Notes under the pieces: generated by a model | Told to the model about the DNA's origin: nothing | Database searches by the model: none | Seen by the model: the letters and a program-made list of their open reading frames with translations, nothing else | In this document: in pieces, positions 1-9,820 of the stretch | Layout of the letters: each line of letters begins with the position of its first letter | Numbering within the stretch: the stretch's first letter is position 1 | Assembly (NCBI GenBank): GCA_001600055.1 | Contig: BCIV01000012.1 | Span: 474-64,473 of the forward strand | From: Filobasidium wieringae | Taxonomy: Eukaryota; Basidiomycota; Tremellomycetes; Filobasidiales; Filobasidiaceae | Direction: 5' to 3' | Length of the DNA: 64,000 nt | Translations under genes and position numbers: made by a program

Positions 1-50
1 GATGACTAATCGGTTAGGAAGGAATTTCTTCCTAACGGATTACCTAAGCA
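1..50 (+). repeat. 50-base repeat unit, copy 1
   Basis: This unit matches positions 160-209 at 47 of 50 bases. The three differences are adjacent, in the centre of the unit (offsets 27-29). Within the unit, CGGTTAGGA and TCCTAACGG form nearly complementary arms around a short central spacer, so the unit is an imperfect palindrome able to fold as a hairpin. The two copies start 159 bases apart. Confidence 0.85.
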
Positions 51-159
51 AGCTTGAATACCCCTTGTCCCTGTGGCCAAGCTGGACTGACCGGTTGCAT
101 CGTTCCCACCTTCCCCTATCCCTAACCTCTCGTTCACAAGTGACCACCAGCTAACCCTC

Positions 160-209
160 GATGACTAATCGGTTAGGAAGGAATTCTGTCCTAACGGATT
201 ACCTAAGCA
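160..209 (+). repeat. 50-base repeat unit, copy 2
   Basis: Second copy of the palindromic unit at 1-50. Downstream of each copy there is a weaker match (GGCCAAG followed by GGACTGA), which suggests the repeated block is longer than 50 bases but has diverged. Confidence 0.85.
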
Positions 210-2035
210 TGACTTGTCTTCAACTCCAACTGTTCAACAACGGCCAAGTCGGACTGATGACATTGGAAATGGAACTTTCGATTTGGACTTGCTTTAGATA
301 CCATCTGGTGACCTTGGTTTTGCCACCTGATTTGGCCAGATCTCTTTGGGATCNACCTATAGTGACCACCTTGGGAGCGCTCTACCGTTTTGACGGCTNC
401 TGCTGCCCTTGGGATTTCCTTTACGTATCCTTGTATCCTTGTAGCGTTTTGGATGTTGTTTCAGACGATATGTTCCCTGTCATGTCTTGTTTCTCTACCC
501 CGACCGTGGACCCGCCTATAAAANCCCGGATCCCCCTGTAAGCTGTCATCTTTGAGATGGTCTGGCGTTGTCACCGTTGCTGCCCCTGACGTCTTTATTG
601 TATATTCTGGCAGCGTTTCTGTCCTTCTTTTTGTAAACAGACTCCCCGTTGCATTTCATTTTTCACCCCCAACTGGGAACCTCNCTATAACGTCACGTGT
701 TCCACCCATTGAGTTCAGCTTTGCGAGTGAAATTTCACAAGTCATGTCCGAAAAAAAAAATGAAATTCAAGATTTAGCCATTAGAGTACATTTCCAGACG
801 TTACATTTTGGTTCATCTTTAACTTTTTTTTTTCAAAATTGCGCTCAAAAACGGGGTTTATTGGCCCTAGCGCCGTCAGTTTATGATTTCCCGCCAAATA
901 TTTAGTATATCCTGAGAGCCGAGAAAAATGCGCATTCAGTCATACCTAACATGTTTGGTTTACATGATGTTGCAAAAACCCCCGCCCCCGGGACCCCCCT
1001 ATAAGTACGCCACAGTCGTTCCTTACCATATATTCGACAGGCCAGTGAGTGGTTGGTGAGCAGTCGGAAAGCAGATTACTTAAATCCCTTCTCGAACACA
1101 AGCCTTCCGGTAATCCCGTTCCGTCCTCCTTCAAGTTGACTGGTGTAGTCAACTGTGACTGCACAGAGGCCTGGCCTCCTCTCGCCGCCTAACACTCACC
1201 AAATTGGCTATGGCATTTAGGCAAGGACAAATCAGAGACCAGCTACTGCAACTTTTTCAACCTTTCCTTCTCATGGGAATCCGAGTTCGATCAAGGCGTC
1301 GATGAGCCGACAGGATCTCGCAATAGCGACATGATCACAAATGCATTCCTGATCCAAACGAGAAAAGGTTGACCGGCTATACCGTTACGGTACGCTGCTG
1401 CAGAAAATACGGAATGAAGATACTCGTGCATTTCGCAAGATCGGGGAGTTGCTCTAACACAAATTTATACACTATAAATTCCCTGGAAAAGCTGGTTGAC
1501 GGTTTAGATCAGACCCAGAGCCGGTCTGCATCAGAAGTAAGCATATGATCCAGTGGTAGTTCAACCAAGAGTGACCCAGATTCACCTTGATATTGTCTAA
1601 ACAGAACATTGCCGGGAGCAGCCTGTCGCAAGAGAATAGTTCCAGGACCGAATTTGACAGTGGCCCTTGAATATTGGGGAAACAGCTACCTTGTCTCCTT
1701 TCCGGACCGCCTCTTTCAGGAGCACGTGCTGTCGCTCAGTTTCGAATAGTCAAAGCAGACGCGCCTTTATATTCTAGTCATGCAGAGTTGACACACCAAT
1801 ATAGATAAGCTCGTACCATATACGAAAAACGGAGAGACCGAACGGCGTTCACACAGTCAGGCTGAGGTCTAACGAATCACGTTGGTACGCTTATGGGCAG
1901 ATTGCTACGCGATGGCACTGACAGACCACATTATACAAATCACTAGTACTTGTTACACATGTGCAGCCTTCTTCCAGTGCCAGTTGTACGAGTGTAGAGA
2001 ATGAATCATTGACGCATGTCTTGCATCGCGTTTGT

Positions 2036-4003
2036 TCATCTCGACTGATCGCGAACGTAAATAGTCTTGGCCCTACCATCTTCAACAGCTGCAGAAGCTT
2101 CAGGATCCATAGAGATAGACCAAGATGATAAGGTCATCTCCCTGGCGAATTCTCTATCGCTAAGATTCTTAGCAGGCTCTCCGCATGCACATCTTTCGCA
2201 GTCGGCTTCGTGTATTGGGTCCGAGATCTCTGCCGACCTTTCATAAGAAGGTAATTCAATATTTTGAGGCGTACAGATACACTATGTATGGTCGGAAATA
2301 AGCGATACTGCTCAGAGATATCATAAATCATGATACTCACGGACATAATGTCAACCTGTTTGCTCAGACTAGCCTTTCTTAGCTCTCCGGGCTGATTTGG
2401 AGCGGTCTTGTTGCCCTTGATGTCCTGGCCCCATATCGAATAGAAGATCTCGATAATAACTTCGTGCTTGATACGAATTGGAGTGATCGTTCTGGTGATA
2501 GCACATTACAAAGGCCAATGTAGAACCGGGAAGAGAAAGGCTCGGTTTCAAATCAGCGTCGGTCGGCTTGATCAGCTGAGCGCAATTGACCTACCCAGAA
2601 TGAGTGGATGGGCGCAGACGGTCCTCATTAGGCATACGGACCATCTTCGTGATCGTGAGCGCCGGACTGTCAGTGTGAGGTCCGATCGGAACGCCAGAGC
2701 CTTGCCATAGTGGCCCGTTCACCCCTGTTTTGGCCTCCCTTTCTTTTTTGATCATGCGGTACCACTGTTTCTGTTCAGCAGTGGTGGGCAGCCTACCCAT
2801 CTCAAGCAACATCGTCGTCTGAGGTGGATGAGCGGTATAGCCTTGTTTCACTCCTCGAATCGATTGTACCGAGATCTCCTGATCTACCGAAAGACGGATC
2901 GACCATATAGTTGATTCCAGATTGAGCTCAGAAATATCCAAGAGTGCATCGAAATGAGCCATTCCTCCGACTGTGAGAGCTTGACTGTATAAAGACCATG
3001 GAACCGCTCCGAGTCCAGGGACGATCATCCGTTCTCTCAGCAGGAACGGTGGGGGTGTAGGACCACTATAAAGTAGCGGCACGATCCACATCTCCTTTGA
3101 GCTGGAGATTTTCCCGTTCAACCACGGTATCTCTGAAGGCACGAGATCGTTCGAGATTTCCGGTTTCTCAGCGAATGCCCGAGGCATGTACGCCGAGGCC
3201 GTCTCGATACTATTCGGGTTGTGCACAGGCGGTGACGCTCTGGCATCTGAACGAACGAACGCTGCGTATGAGCTCTGCCGCTCATGATCTCGAGTTTCGA
3301 TCCGATCCGTTCCAGGAATAGGAAGTTTTTGATCCCCCGACCTGATGCCGTTTCGCTCTTGCGATCGAGGTCGAGAGCTGGGGGATCCAAAGCGAAACAG
3401 AGATCCGAATCTACCTGGAACCGTCGGTTGTCCAATCAGTTCTGCTCGCAGATGATGAGAGATGCCGCCGAAGGGTGTTCGATCGAACCCGGCAATGGTC
3501 GAGGGTATCACAAAGGAGTATTCGAAGCTTTAGGATACGGGATTATTGTAGCACATTCCAAAAGGAATGAGCGAACGACTGACCATACATTTGAGGGCCC
3601 GCTGTCAGTACGAGATCTTTGCCCCCAGGTCCTGTATAAATCATGGACGTATCATATATAACGTCTTCTTCAACCACTGTTGCGACATTCGAGAGACGAG
3701 TAAGTTAGTAATCAGTTGTTCAGGCAGGATACGCACGGACTAACCCGGATGGCTCAACCTGACTTCGGCGACGAACTGCAAGCGCAGTTCTCTGGCCAAT
3801 CGTGCAGAGTCAAGGTGTACGACGATGATTCCTGTCAGGACGAAATCTTCTCGGATAGGATCTTCGCGGGTAGGCGGTCTTATGAACTGGGAATAGTCGG
3901 AAGTCCTCAAAATCGTGATGGTATTAGGTCGAGTCTGGAGGTTCAGAGGTACGCCTGGTGTTGACGGATAGATACGATCCAGGCTGCCCGTGTTGCCGGT
4001 CAT
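2036..4003 (-). CDS. Alpha-arrestin-like protein
   Basis: Spliced minus-strand gene. The first exon (4003-3745) carries the arrestin N-domain strand pair LTGIIVVHLDSARLARELRL and QFVAEVRLSHP. After a short intron ending near 3673 comes an exon with EEDVIYDTSMIYTG, then an exon beginning IFEYSFVIPSTIAGFD, the usual arrestin strand before the inter-domain linker. The arrestin C-domain follows, ending with ITPIRIKHEVIIEIFYS and a segment through KASLSKQVDIMS near 2340. The last exon contains HEADCERCACGEPAKN, a cysteine-containing tail, and stops at 2036. Alpha-arrestins act as ubiquitin-ligase adaptors for endocytosis of plasma-membrane transporters. I saw no PPxY ligase-binding motif in the exons read, so ligase recruitment is unproven. 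The start at 4003 is the first Met of the exon; an upstream exon cannot be excluded. Confidence 0.78.
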
Positions 4004-4317
4004 ATTGATGTGGGCCCTTCAAAGATAGGCTACATCTAGGGCGGTATCTGTTGTAAGGCATGAAGGAGTTGCTAAACAACGATACGACGATGTTGCTAGT
4101 TGCTTCAGCCAGACCTGGGGACTGAACGAATGCTTCCGTACCTGCTTCCGAAAGTAGCAACGTCGCTGTCGCAGACCAGCCCATTTTGCTTGCTATGTCT
4201 GCTACTGTTCTAACTATATGTCTCGGCTCACTACAATTGTTTATCAATATATTTCACCTAATCAGCTCTACAGAAACAGTCGCTCTTGCCCAAATATCCA
4301 CAGTCTCCAGTCGGATG

Positions 4318-6716
4318 TCAAACTCCGAACGACTTTTGCCCCTGAGGACCTGCTATCGCGATCTCCCCCCTGCGCTGGCTCGCCCAATATTCAGGACACT
4401 TCTTCCTCGCCCATGCGTCGCTGACAAGGTTGCTAGCCCCCCCATGGTCAATACGACGGTCGCTGGATCTAGATGAGGACCCCCTTTCCCAGACCGAATA
4501 TTTGCGCTGCACCAAATCCCAGTCCTCGAAATCAGTCTGCCATGTCGAGTTGACTAAGGGGAACTGCCCAGAAAAAGTAGACTGCGTGTTCAAGACGATG
4601 GCCTCGGCTAGAGGATCGGTGTAGACCTTAACTCCCTGGGAAGCTTGATCTCCGCCTGCAAGGATTGTTATCGGCACCAAACCGACGTGTCTTCGGCGGC
4701 TTCTGCGTGTACGGGAAGCGCAAGGTCTTGGACCCCAGGCGTCAGATTTTGTCAACTCGTTGGCAGTTGCTGATGACGGTTCGTCGCATGTATATTGGGT
4801 CTCCAGGTCCACCCTAATCATGTTCCGATAAGAAACAAACGTCGCATTGAAGGATGGAGTGTTATTACGATGGCTGGTAAAGACAACGGTTAGTGAACCG
4901 TCAAATCTGCATCAATGCCACCCAGGGCGGTATCTTACACGGTCAAGTCGACTTCGATAGGCGCGGTCCATGAATCAGTGGCAAGCGCGATCGAATTCGT
5001 ACGATAAGAATTCGGGAAGATCCCCCAGAAGTCGTAGCTATCATCATCCTCGTCGACTCGATGTTCAGGTCCACATAGCCTTTCCAAAGACTCTTCTTGC
5101 ATGAGCAACGTGTGTGCTCTGTCCGGGCCGGAGCTGTAGAAGCGTCTTCCCAGGTAGCCGTTGGTCCAGCAGTCATCTGCTGCCTCGCGCTGGAGGTCGT
5201 TGACAGCGTATCCTAAGGCCCATGAGTCCGTGGTGCAAGTGACAATACTTAATTTGATACGGCTAGGGTATTCTGTAGTGTTGCCGACCCTATCAACCTG
5301 AACTTCGATGTTCTGAGTTGCTCCTATAAATGAAGAGTTTAGCTTGATGAAGCTGTGGAACGCCACTTCAAGCTTGACTGACCCGATTCGAACTGGGCAT
5401 CGTTAGCAATACTCAAGCTAACGGTAAAGTTCGCATCAGCGCCAGAGTCCTGTATGGTCGAGACAGTAGCCCAGTCAGCCTATGACCGCGTTCATAGCGA
5501 GTGTCCATACTCACACAAGTTGGGGGCCAAGAAGGATCATGTATGTGAGGCGGAACTTCGCTTGGCCTGCCTGATGGCTGTGCCAAGGTGATGTCTTGTC
5601 TGATCCTCTCCATGCTCGCTAAGTCTCCTGTCCGCTTGGGTAAGAATCCGCTTTGACCAGCGATTACATCAATCTCTGTCCCGTCGTCGGTAGTCAACAG
5701 GTAGTAATACTCGAACATGGATTCCGAGGAGGAAACCTGTATTTAATGAATTTTAGCACCGTTTTGTGATGAAATCGTGACGCGAGACGCACATCCAAAT
5801 CGCCATACAGACTCCCGTACATCATCGAGTCGCGTATCCGAGGGGGATACTACTTGTTGAAAGGCTGATCAGCAAAGTTGTAACTACAGTATGCATGCAA
5901 GACCAATCCCGTTCGTGAAAGGCACGTGAACATGGAATTGTCGGACAGCGTAGAAGTCGTGGTTGTCAACTGTAACGGCTGTCGAGAGGTATGGGCAGGT
6001 TGGGCTAAGTGCAGATCAGTTGACTGAGACCAATCTCTACTCACTATCTTTGTCATTCCCGTACAGATTCAGTTCGACACGGCTGTCGAATACGCTTCTC
6101 TCTACAGCACGAACGACCCATAAATTGGCATCTCGGAGCTTAGACTCTGTACCAATGGGCCGTCTTCAATCAGCATCTCCCTTGTCTCGTAAAGAACGAT
6201 ATATTTGCCGACCATAATCTCTCATCAGCTTGTCATAACTATCATCGTCGAGCGTCCTGCTGCCGTAGCGCATATGATCGTTTCCAGGCAAGATCGCTGG
6301 ACCTTGAACGTCTGCATCATCTCTATCCGACTGGGTGTAGTTCCACTCAGGTCGCTGAGGTAGAGTTACGTTACTTGCCCTACCTCAAAGACCTTCGGAT
6401 CAGCCTAGTTTCTCCTTGCAGTAAGGGAGATAGAACATTTGACGTACGCAAATCGAAGGATGGATCTCTCCTTGAACCTCAACCCGACTTCCCACCTGTT
6501 GATCTGATCGCATGCCGTGCCATTGAGGTATAAACGAGCATCCGCTGGTGTCGACAACCCAGGATAAAGGTCAGGCGCACGTATCCAACCTGCAGCGTAG
6601 CAGTCAAGCTGCGACTGCTTCTGAAGTTCCGTGTTCGACTCGGCCCCGGCGGTCGAAAGCAGCAAAGTGAAGGCTAGAATAAGCAGCAGAGACTCGCTCT
6701 TGAGCAGGGCTAGCAT
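4318..6716 (-). CDS. Secreted protein of unknown family, multi-exon
   Basis: I do not recognise this protein. The chosen start at 6716 gives a strong signal peptide: a hydrophobic core SESLLLILAFTLLLSTAG followed by AES, a plausible cleavage site. The mature part has cysteine-containing segments (DCYAAGWIRAPDLYPG; DDCWTNGYLGRRFYSSG; WARKKCPEYWASQ) alternating with beta-rich stretches such as RWEVGLRFKERSILRF and IEVQVDRVGNTTEYPS, in an order suggesting a repeated module. Many N-glycosylation sequons (for example LNGTAC, NTTEY, NATFV) fit secretion. Exons were recognised at about 6776-6405, 5718-5413, 5366-4935 and 4821-4318; connecting splices were only partly resolved. The stop is at 4318-4320. 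The beta-strand pattern loosely recalls an arrestin-like sandwich, but that is a guess. A TATATATA box lies 82 bases upstream of the start. Confidence 0.6.
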
Positions 6717-6797
6717 CTTCAAAAAGTGTGTATGTGAAGCGTAAGAGCTCATCATTCGGTCAATTGATGGCATCACTACTCACTGTTCCTTTTTTGG

Positions 6798-6805
6798 TAT
6801 ATATA
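6798..6805 (-). promoter_or_regulatory. TATA-like box of the secreted-protein gene
   Basis: TATATATA stands about 82 bases upstream of the predicted start at 6716, a normal place for a TATA element in a fungal promoter. The rest of 6806-7363 shows no gene. Confidence 0.45.
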
Positions 6806-7363
6806 CGCACTCAGAGGCTCAACAAAGCATAGCTCACAACGGTAATCATAGCTCGCGCCGTTTCCAGGCTGCCAGGCACAACGCCTTCACAACTTTCGCA
6901 TCCGAAGCGGGATTTATGATGGCCGAGGGAAAGCGCCAAGATTACCGACTGCCGAATGACAGAAGGTGCCGGGTTGCCAATGATTAGATTGACCTCACGC
7001 CACCCGGCTGCGTTGCCACAAGAGGCGTCACATGCAGTTTGATGCCGAACGGTTTACTCCTGATGCCATCGGACAGAAACCTTTCAAGCTGACAAGGTAA
7101 GTTCTGGTATCGCAGGCCATAAGGTAGAACCACGGAGTGAGGTGAGTTTACAACTAGCTTGGACTTTGTACAAGGACGGATCTTGGCACCAACGATGATA
7201 GCAACCTTCGACGTTGTTCAGACCGCGCCAGCTTTTATAGATTCTTGGAGTGCAGATATTCGTTCGGTAGTCGAAAGCGATCCACCGGTTCTGAAGAAAG
7301 CATACCTGAAGTCACATAACGCTCGAAAATCAATTATCGCTCGAAATTGTACCTTTTCACTAC

Positions 7364-9189
7364 TTACATTTTGTCCGTAGTTCCGATGTCCCAGTCAGGT
7401 ACGCCTTGCTCGATGGCGTATTGTTGTTGTTCAACAAGTACCTTTGACTCCCCTTCAGCGTAATCTGCGAACCTGTTGGCGATCAGATAATCCCTTTTGT
7501 GTTGTGCCCTCTTTGCCAGGTATTGTACGAAAGCTTGCACACCAAAACTTAACTCCAGGAAAAACATGGTCATCGTCCATGACACCCCAAGAGGTACGTA
7601 GTATAGATCGGCTGGAGGAAGGTTCGGGAAAACGTCTAGCAGAAGGGTTGGTTGTTGGCAATACCATCGATGAAGAATAGGAAAAGAGGACATGTCGATG
7701 ATTAGCAGAAGTTGGTTTAGAATATGAACAGGGGATACGCCCCCAGCGATAGGATATATCGCATCGGCTAAAAGAATTGGCGGAAGGTGAATTCGATCTC
7801 ATTGAAACAGCAGACAGGTGCTCACCAAGCATTGCCGTCAGCACGCTGAAGTCAAGATTCCCGACTTGAGCTTCCCCGAAACAAACAAGTAGTCCCCCAG
7901 TAGGAAGATCAGAAATTGTACTTTGAGATAGAGAGTCATCAACTTGGTGCATTCCTATCTTTAGGCGAAACGATCCTTACGGTTCAGCGCATAGAGTTTT
8001 CCCTTCCTCAGCTGTCTCGGATCCGTTGGTATCTTTTGGCTTGACCACAATGGTTATTTCCATATCTTTTGGCAAAGTGCATCTAGCTCGGTCCATCAGT
8101 TTGCCGATTTCGAAACGCGTTTCATTGTGTTCCGCCCACTCCGCTAGGGTAGGCCATGTAGCTCCTTCTCGAGGATCTTTGACAGTACTGTTGAGTTTGC
8201 CTCTCCACTGAGCGAGCATTATAGGCCAATTGAGCGCAGTGCTACATCCCAATATTGCCTGTCAGTTTGGAAAGAAATCAATAAACCGTAGAGGACTTAC
8301 AAGCACAGGCCGCCAATCAACAAAACGCTCTTAGTCATGGATGCAACCGCATTCGGGCCCATCCATTCGTATAGAGCGGTTGTCGCCATCAACGGTGCAC
8401 CTGCCAAGGCAATAAAAGCAGTATAGGCTATAGTAAGGTGCTTCCAAGTTGGCCATGTTAAAATCTCTTCTTTCTTCTCTTTGTTGTTCATATAGAAGAT
8501 GTTCCGCCAGAAGAGCCGGGATCGTTCGACTACGGATTGCGTGGTACTAGAGATGTCTGCTGAGGTTACCGCGCAGTACGAAGTAGTAACAAAGGATCCG
8601 ACCGTTTGCCCCAGAAGTACATTCAGCAAAATGAAGGTCGTAGTTGTAAGAAGCTGTATCAAACAAGGTCATGCTCAATGCCCTGAACGTTGGAAAGCTT
8701 GTCAAGGAAACAAATTACCCTGCCTGGCATCGCGTTTGCTGATGTCGTGACCTGTTCAGAGAACCGTCGAGAGAATTGCCACAGCTTGTCGTATCCACCG
8801 AGGATCAATCCCACATTTTGTAGCCATGTAGAACCAGTTTGCACGATGCTGTGACGGATTTGGTGTCGAGCCTTTTGCAACCGGGTCTTGTACAACGAAA
8901 TCTGAGGGAGTTCATCGAGTTCTTTATTTTCTTCGTTTTTGTACCAATGGACAGGAGCCTTGTAAGCTGATGAAGACATGTGACGAAGTTGGCGAGATCT
9001 ATAGAAGCCAGAGCAGTCAGTACAAGCTTACGTGCAAGGGATTAACAATTGGTATACTCACTCTGCCCAGACCGAGACCAGAGTGCTAGAGGTACATACT
9101 AGCAAAGCAACCTTTCCCAAGCTGATGCTACCTCCTTGATCGAGAAAAGGTTTGGCAAACACTGATACGACGTGTTGTACCGAGTTCAT
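7364..9189 (-). CDS. Multi-pass membrane protein of unknown function
   Basis: Function not recognised. The chosen Met at 9189 opens an exon reading into SISLGKVALLVCTSSTLVSV, a membrane segment. A GT-AG intron joins it to the exon starting ESRQLRHMSSSAYKAPV. Further readable splices give GYDKLWQFSRRFSEQ, then hydrophobic LLTTTTFILLNVLLGQTVGS (acceptor near 8657), LTIAYTAFIALAGAPLMATT, SVLLIGGLCFTALNWPIMLA, and an exon with VQFLIFLLGDYLFVSG near 7890. The last exon contains LGVSWTMTMFFLELSFGVQA and a charged tail ending GVPDWDIGTTDKM. I count at least six hydrophobic spans. The open frame continues upstream of 9189 for about 80 bases without a stop, so the true N-terminus may lie in an earlier exon. 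A soluble middle region (about 8200-7980) is acidic and Lys-rich. Confidence 0.62.
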
Positions 9190-9820
9190 GAGGGGAGCTT
9201 GAAGGAGTCTGTGATAATCCTGATTGAATGTGCTGATGATATGCCGGGGGGTTTTGCTGGATACAGAGAGGGACTTTCGTCACGGGCAATAACGGCTAAA
9301 GCCTGCTAGCCTGTCCTTCTGTTTTTATGTTGTAGGTCTATGTGCATGGCCATGGAGAATCCCATCGATGAGCCTTCAGGACAAGGGAAATGACGAAACA
9401 CCCCGGCACAACTGTTCGAATAAGCGCCTAACATCTTTGACCACCCGCCGCCGAGCGAGAGGCGCAAAAGCCTTCTAAACCAGGTACCGTCAGGGTACAT
9501 GTGGATATGATGTTCACAGGAAGTCGTCATCTGAGGACGTGAAAACACTTCAAGCTTCAAGCATATAGGTCTTTGCTTCGACGCCCCGCGATGGGATGAT
9601 GCGATGTTCCAATGTCAGCTTGGTAGTGAGAGGAGACAGACGCAATGACTTGGGTCAAAGCTAATACACCGCGTGAAGATCTAGATAAGACACAGCATGA
9701 CACAGTCAAGAATTGTTGTCGAGCCATGTATACAGATCACCTTGTCCGAAACCCGCTTCAGGATTCAAATACCTGGCCTCGAAAGCTCAGCTATCGTGCC
9801 CCTCTTCTGTTTCCTTGGAC
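9190..9820. other. Intergenic region
   Basis: No convincing gene. The part next to 9189 may hold the 5' exon of the membrane-protein gene, since the open frame there continues without a Met. The remainder is the 5' flank of that gene and the 3' flank of the transcription-factor gene. Confidence 0.4.

Larger units (their letters stand above)
1..2035. other. Gene-free stretch with repeats and ambiguous bases
   Basis: I see no credible coding exon here on either strand; open frames are short and resemble no family I know. The first 210 bases hold two copies of a 50-base unit. Single ambiguous bases sit at 354, 399, 524 and 684, and the composition around 720-910 is more AT-rich than the rest of the window, with A and T runs. 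A CTATA-like motif recurs near 356, 515, 685 and 998. This could be degenerate transposon or subtelomeric sequence, but no terminal repeats, reverse transcriptase or transposase motifs are visible. Confidence 0.5.

Noticed and set aside
1..210. TTAGGAAGG-containing repeat as a telomere remnant
   Set aside because: Cryptococcus-type telomeres are TTAGG-like G-rich arrays; here the unit occurs only twice, 159 bases apart, and is palindromic.
980..1190. CTATAAG followed by a possible LTR R/U5 region
   Set aside because: No second LTR, no TG...CA ends, primer-binding site or retroelement protein was found.
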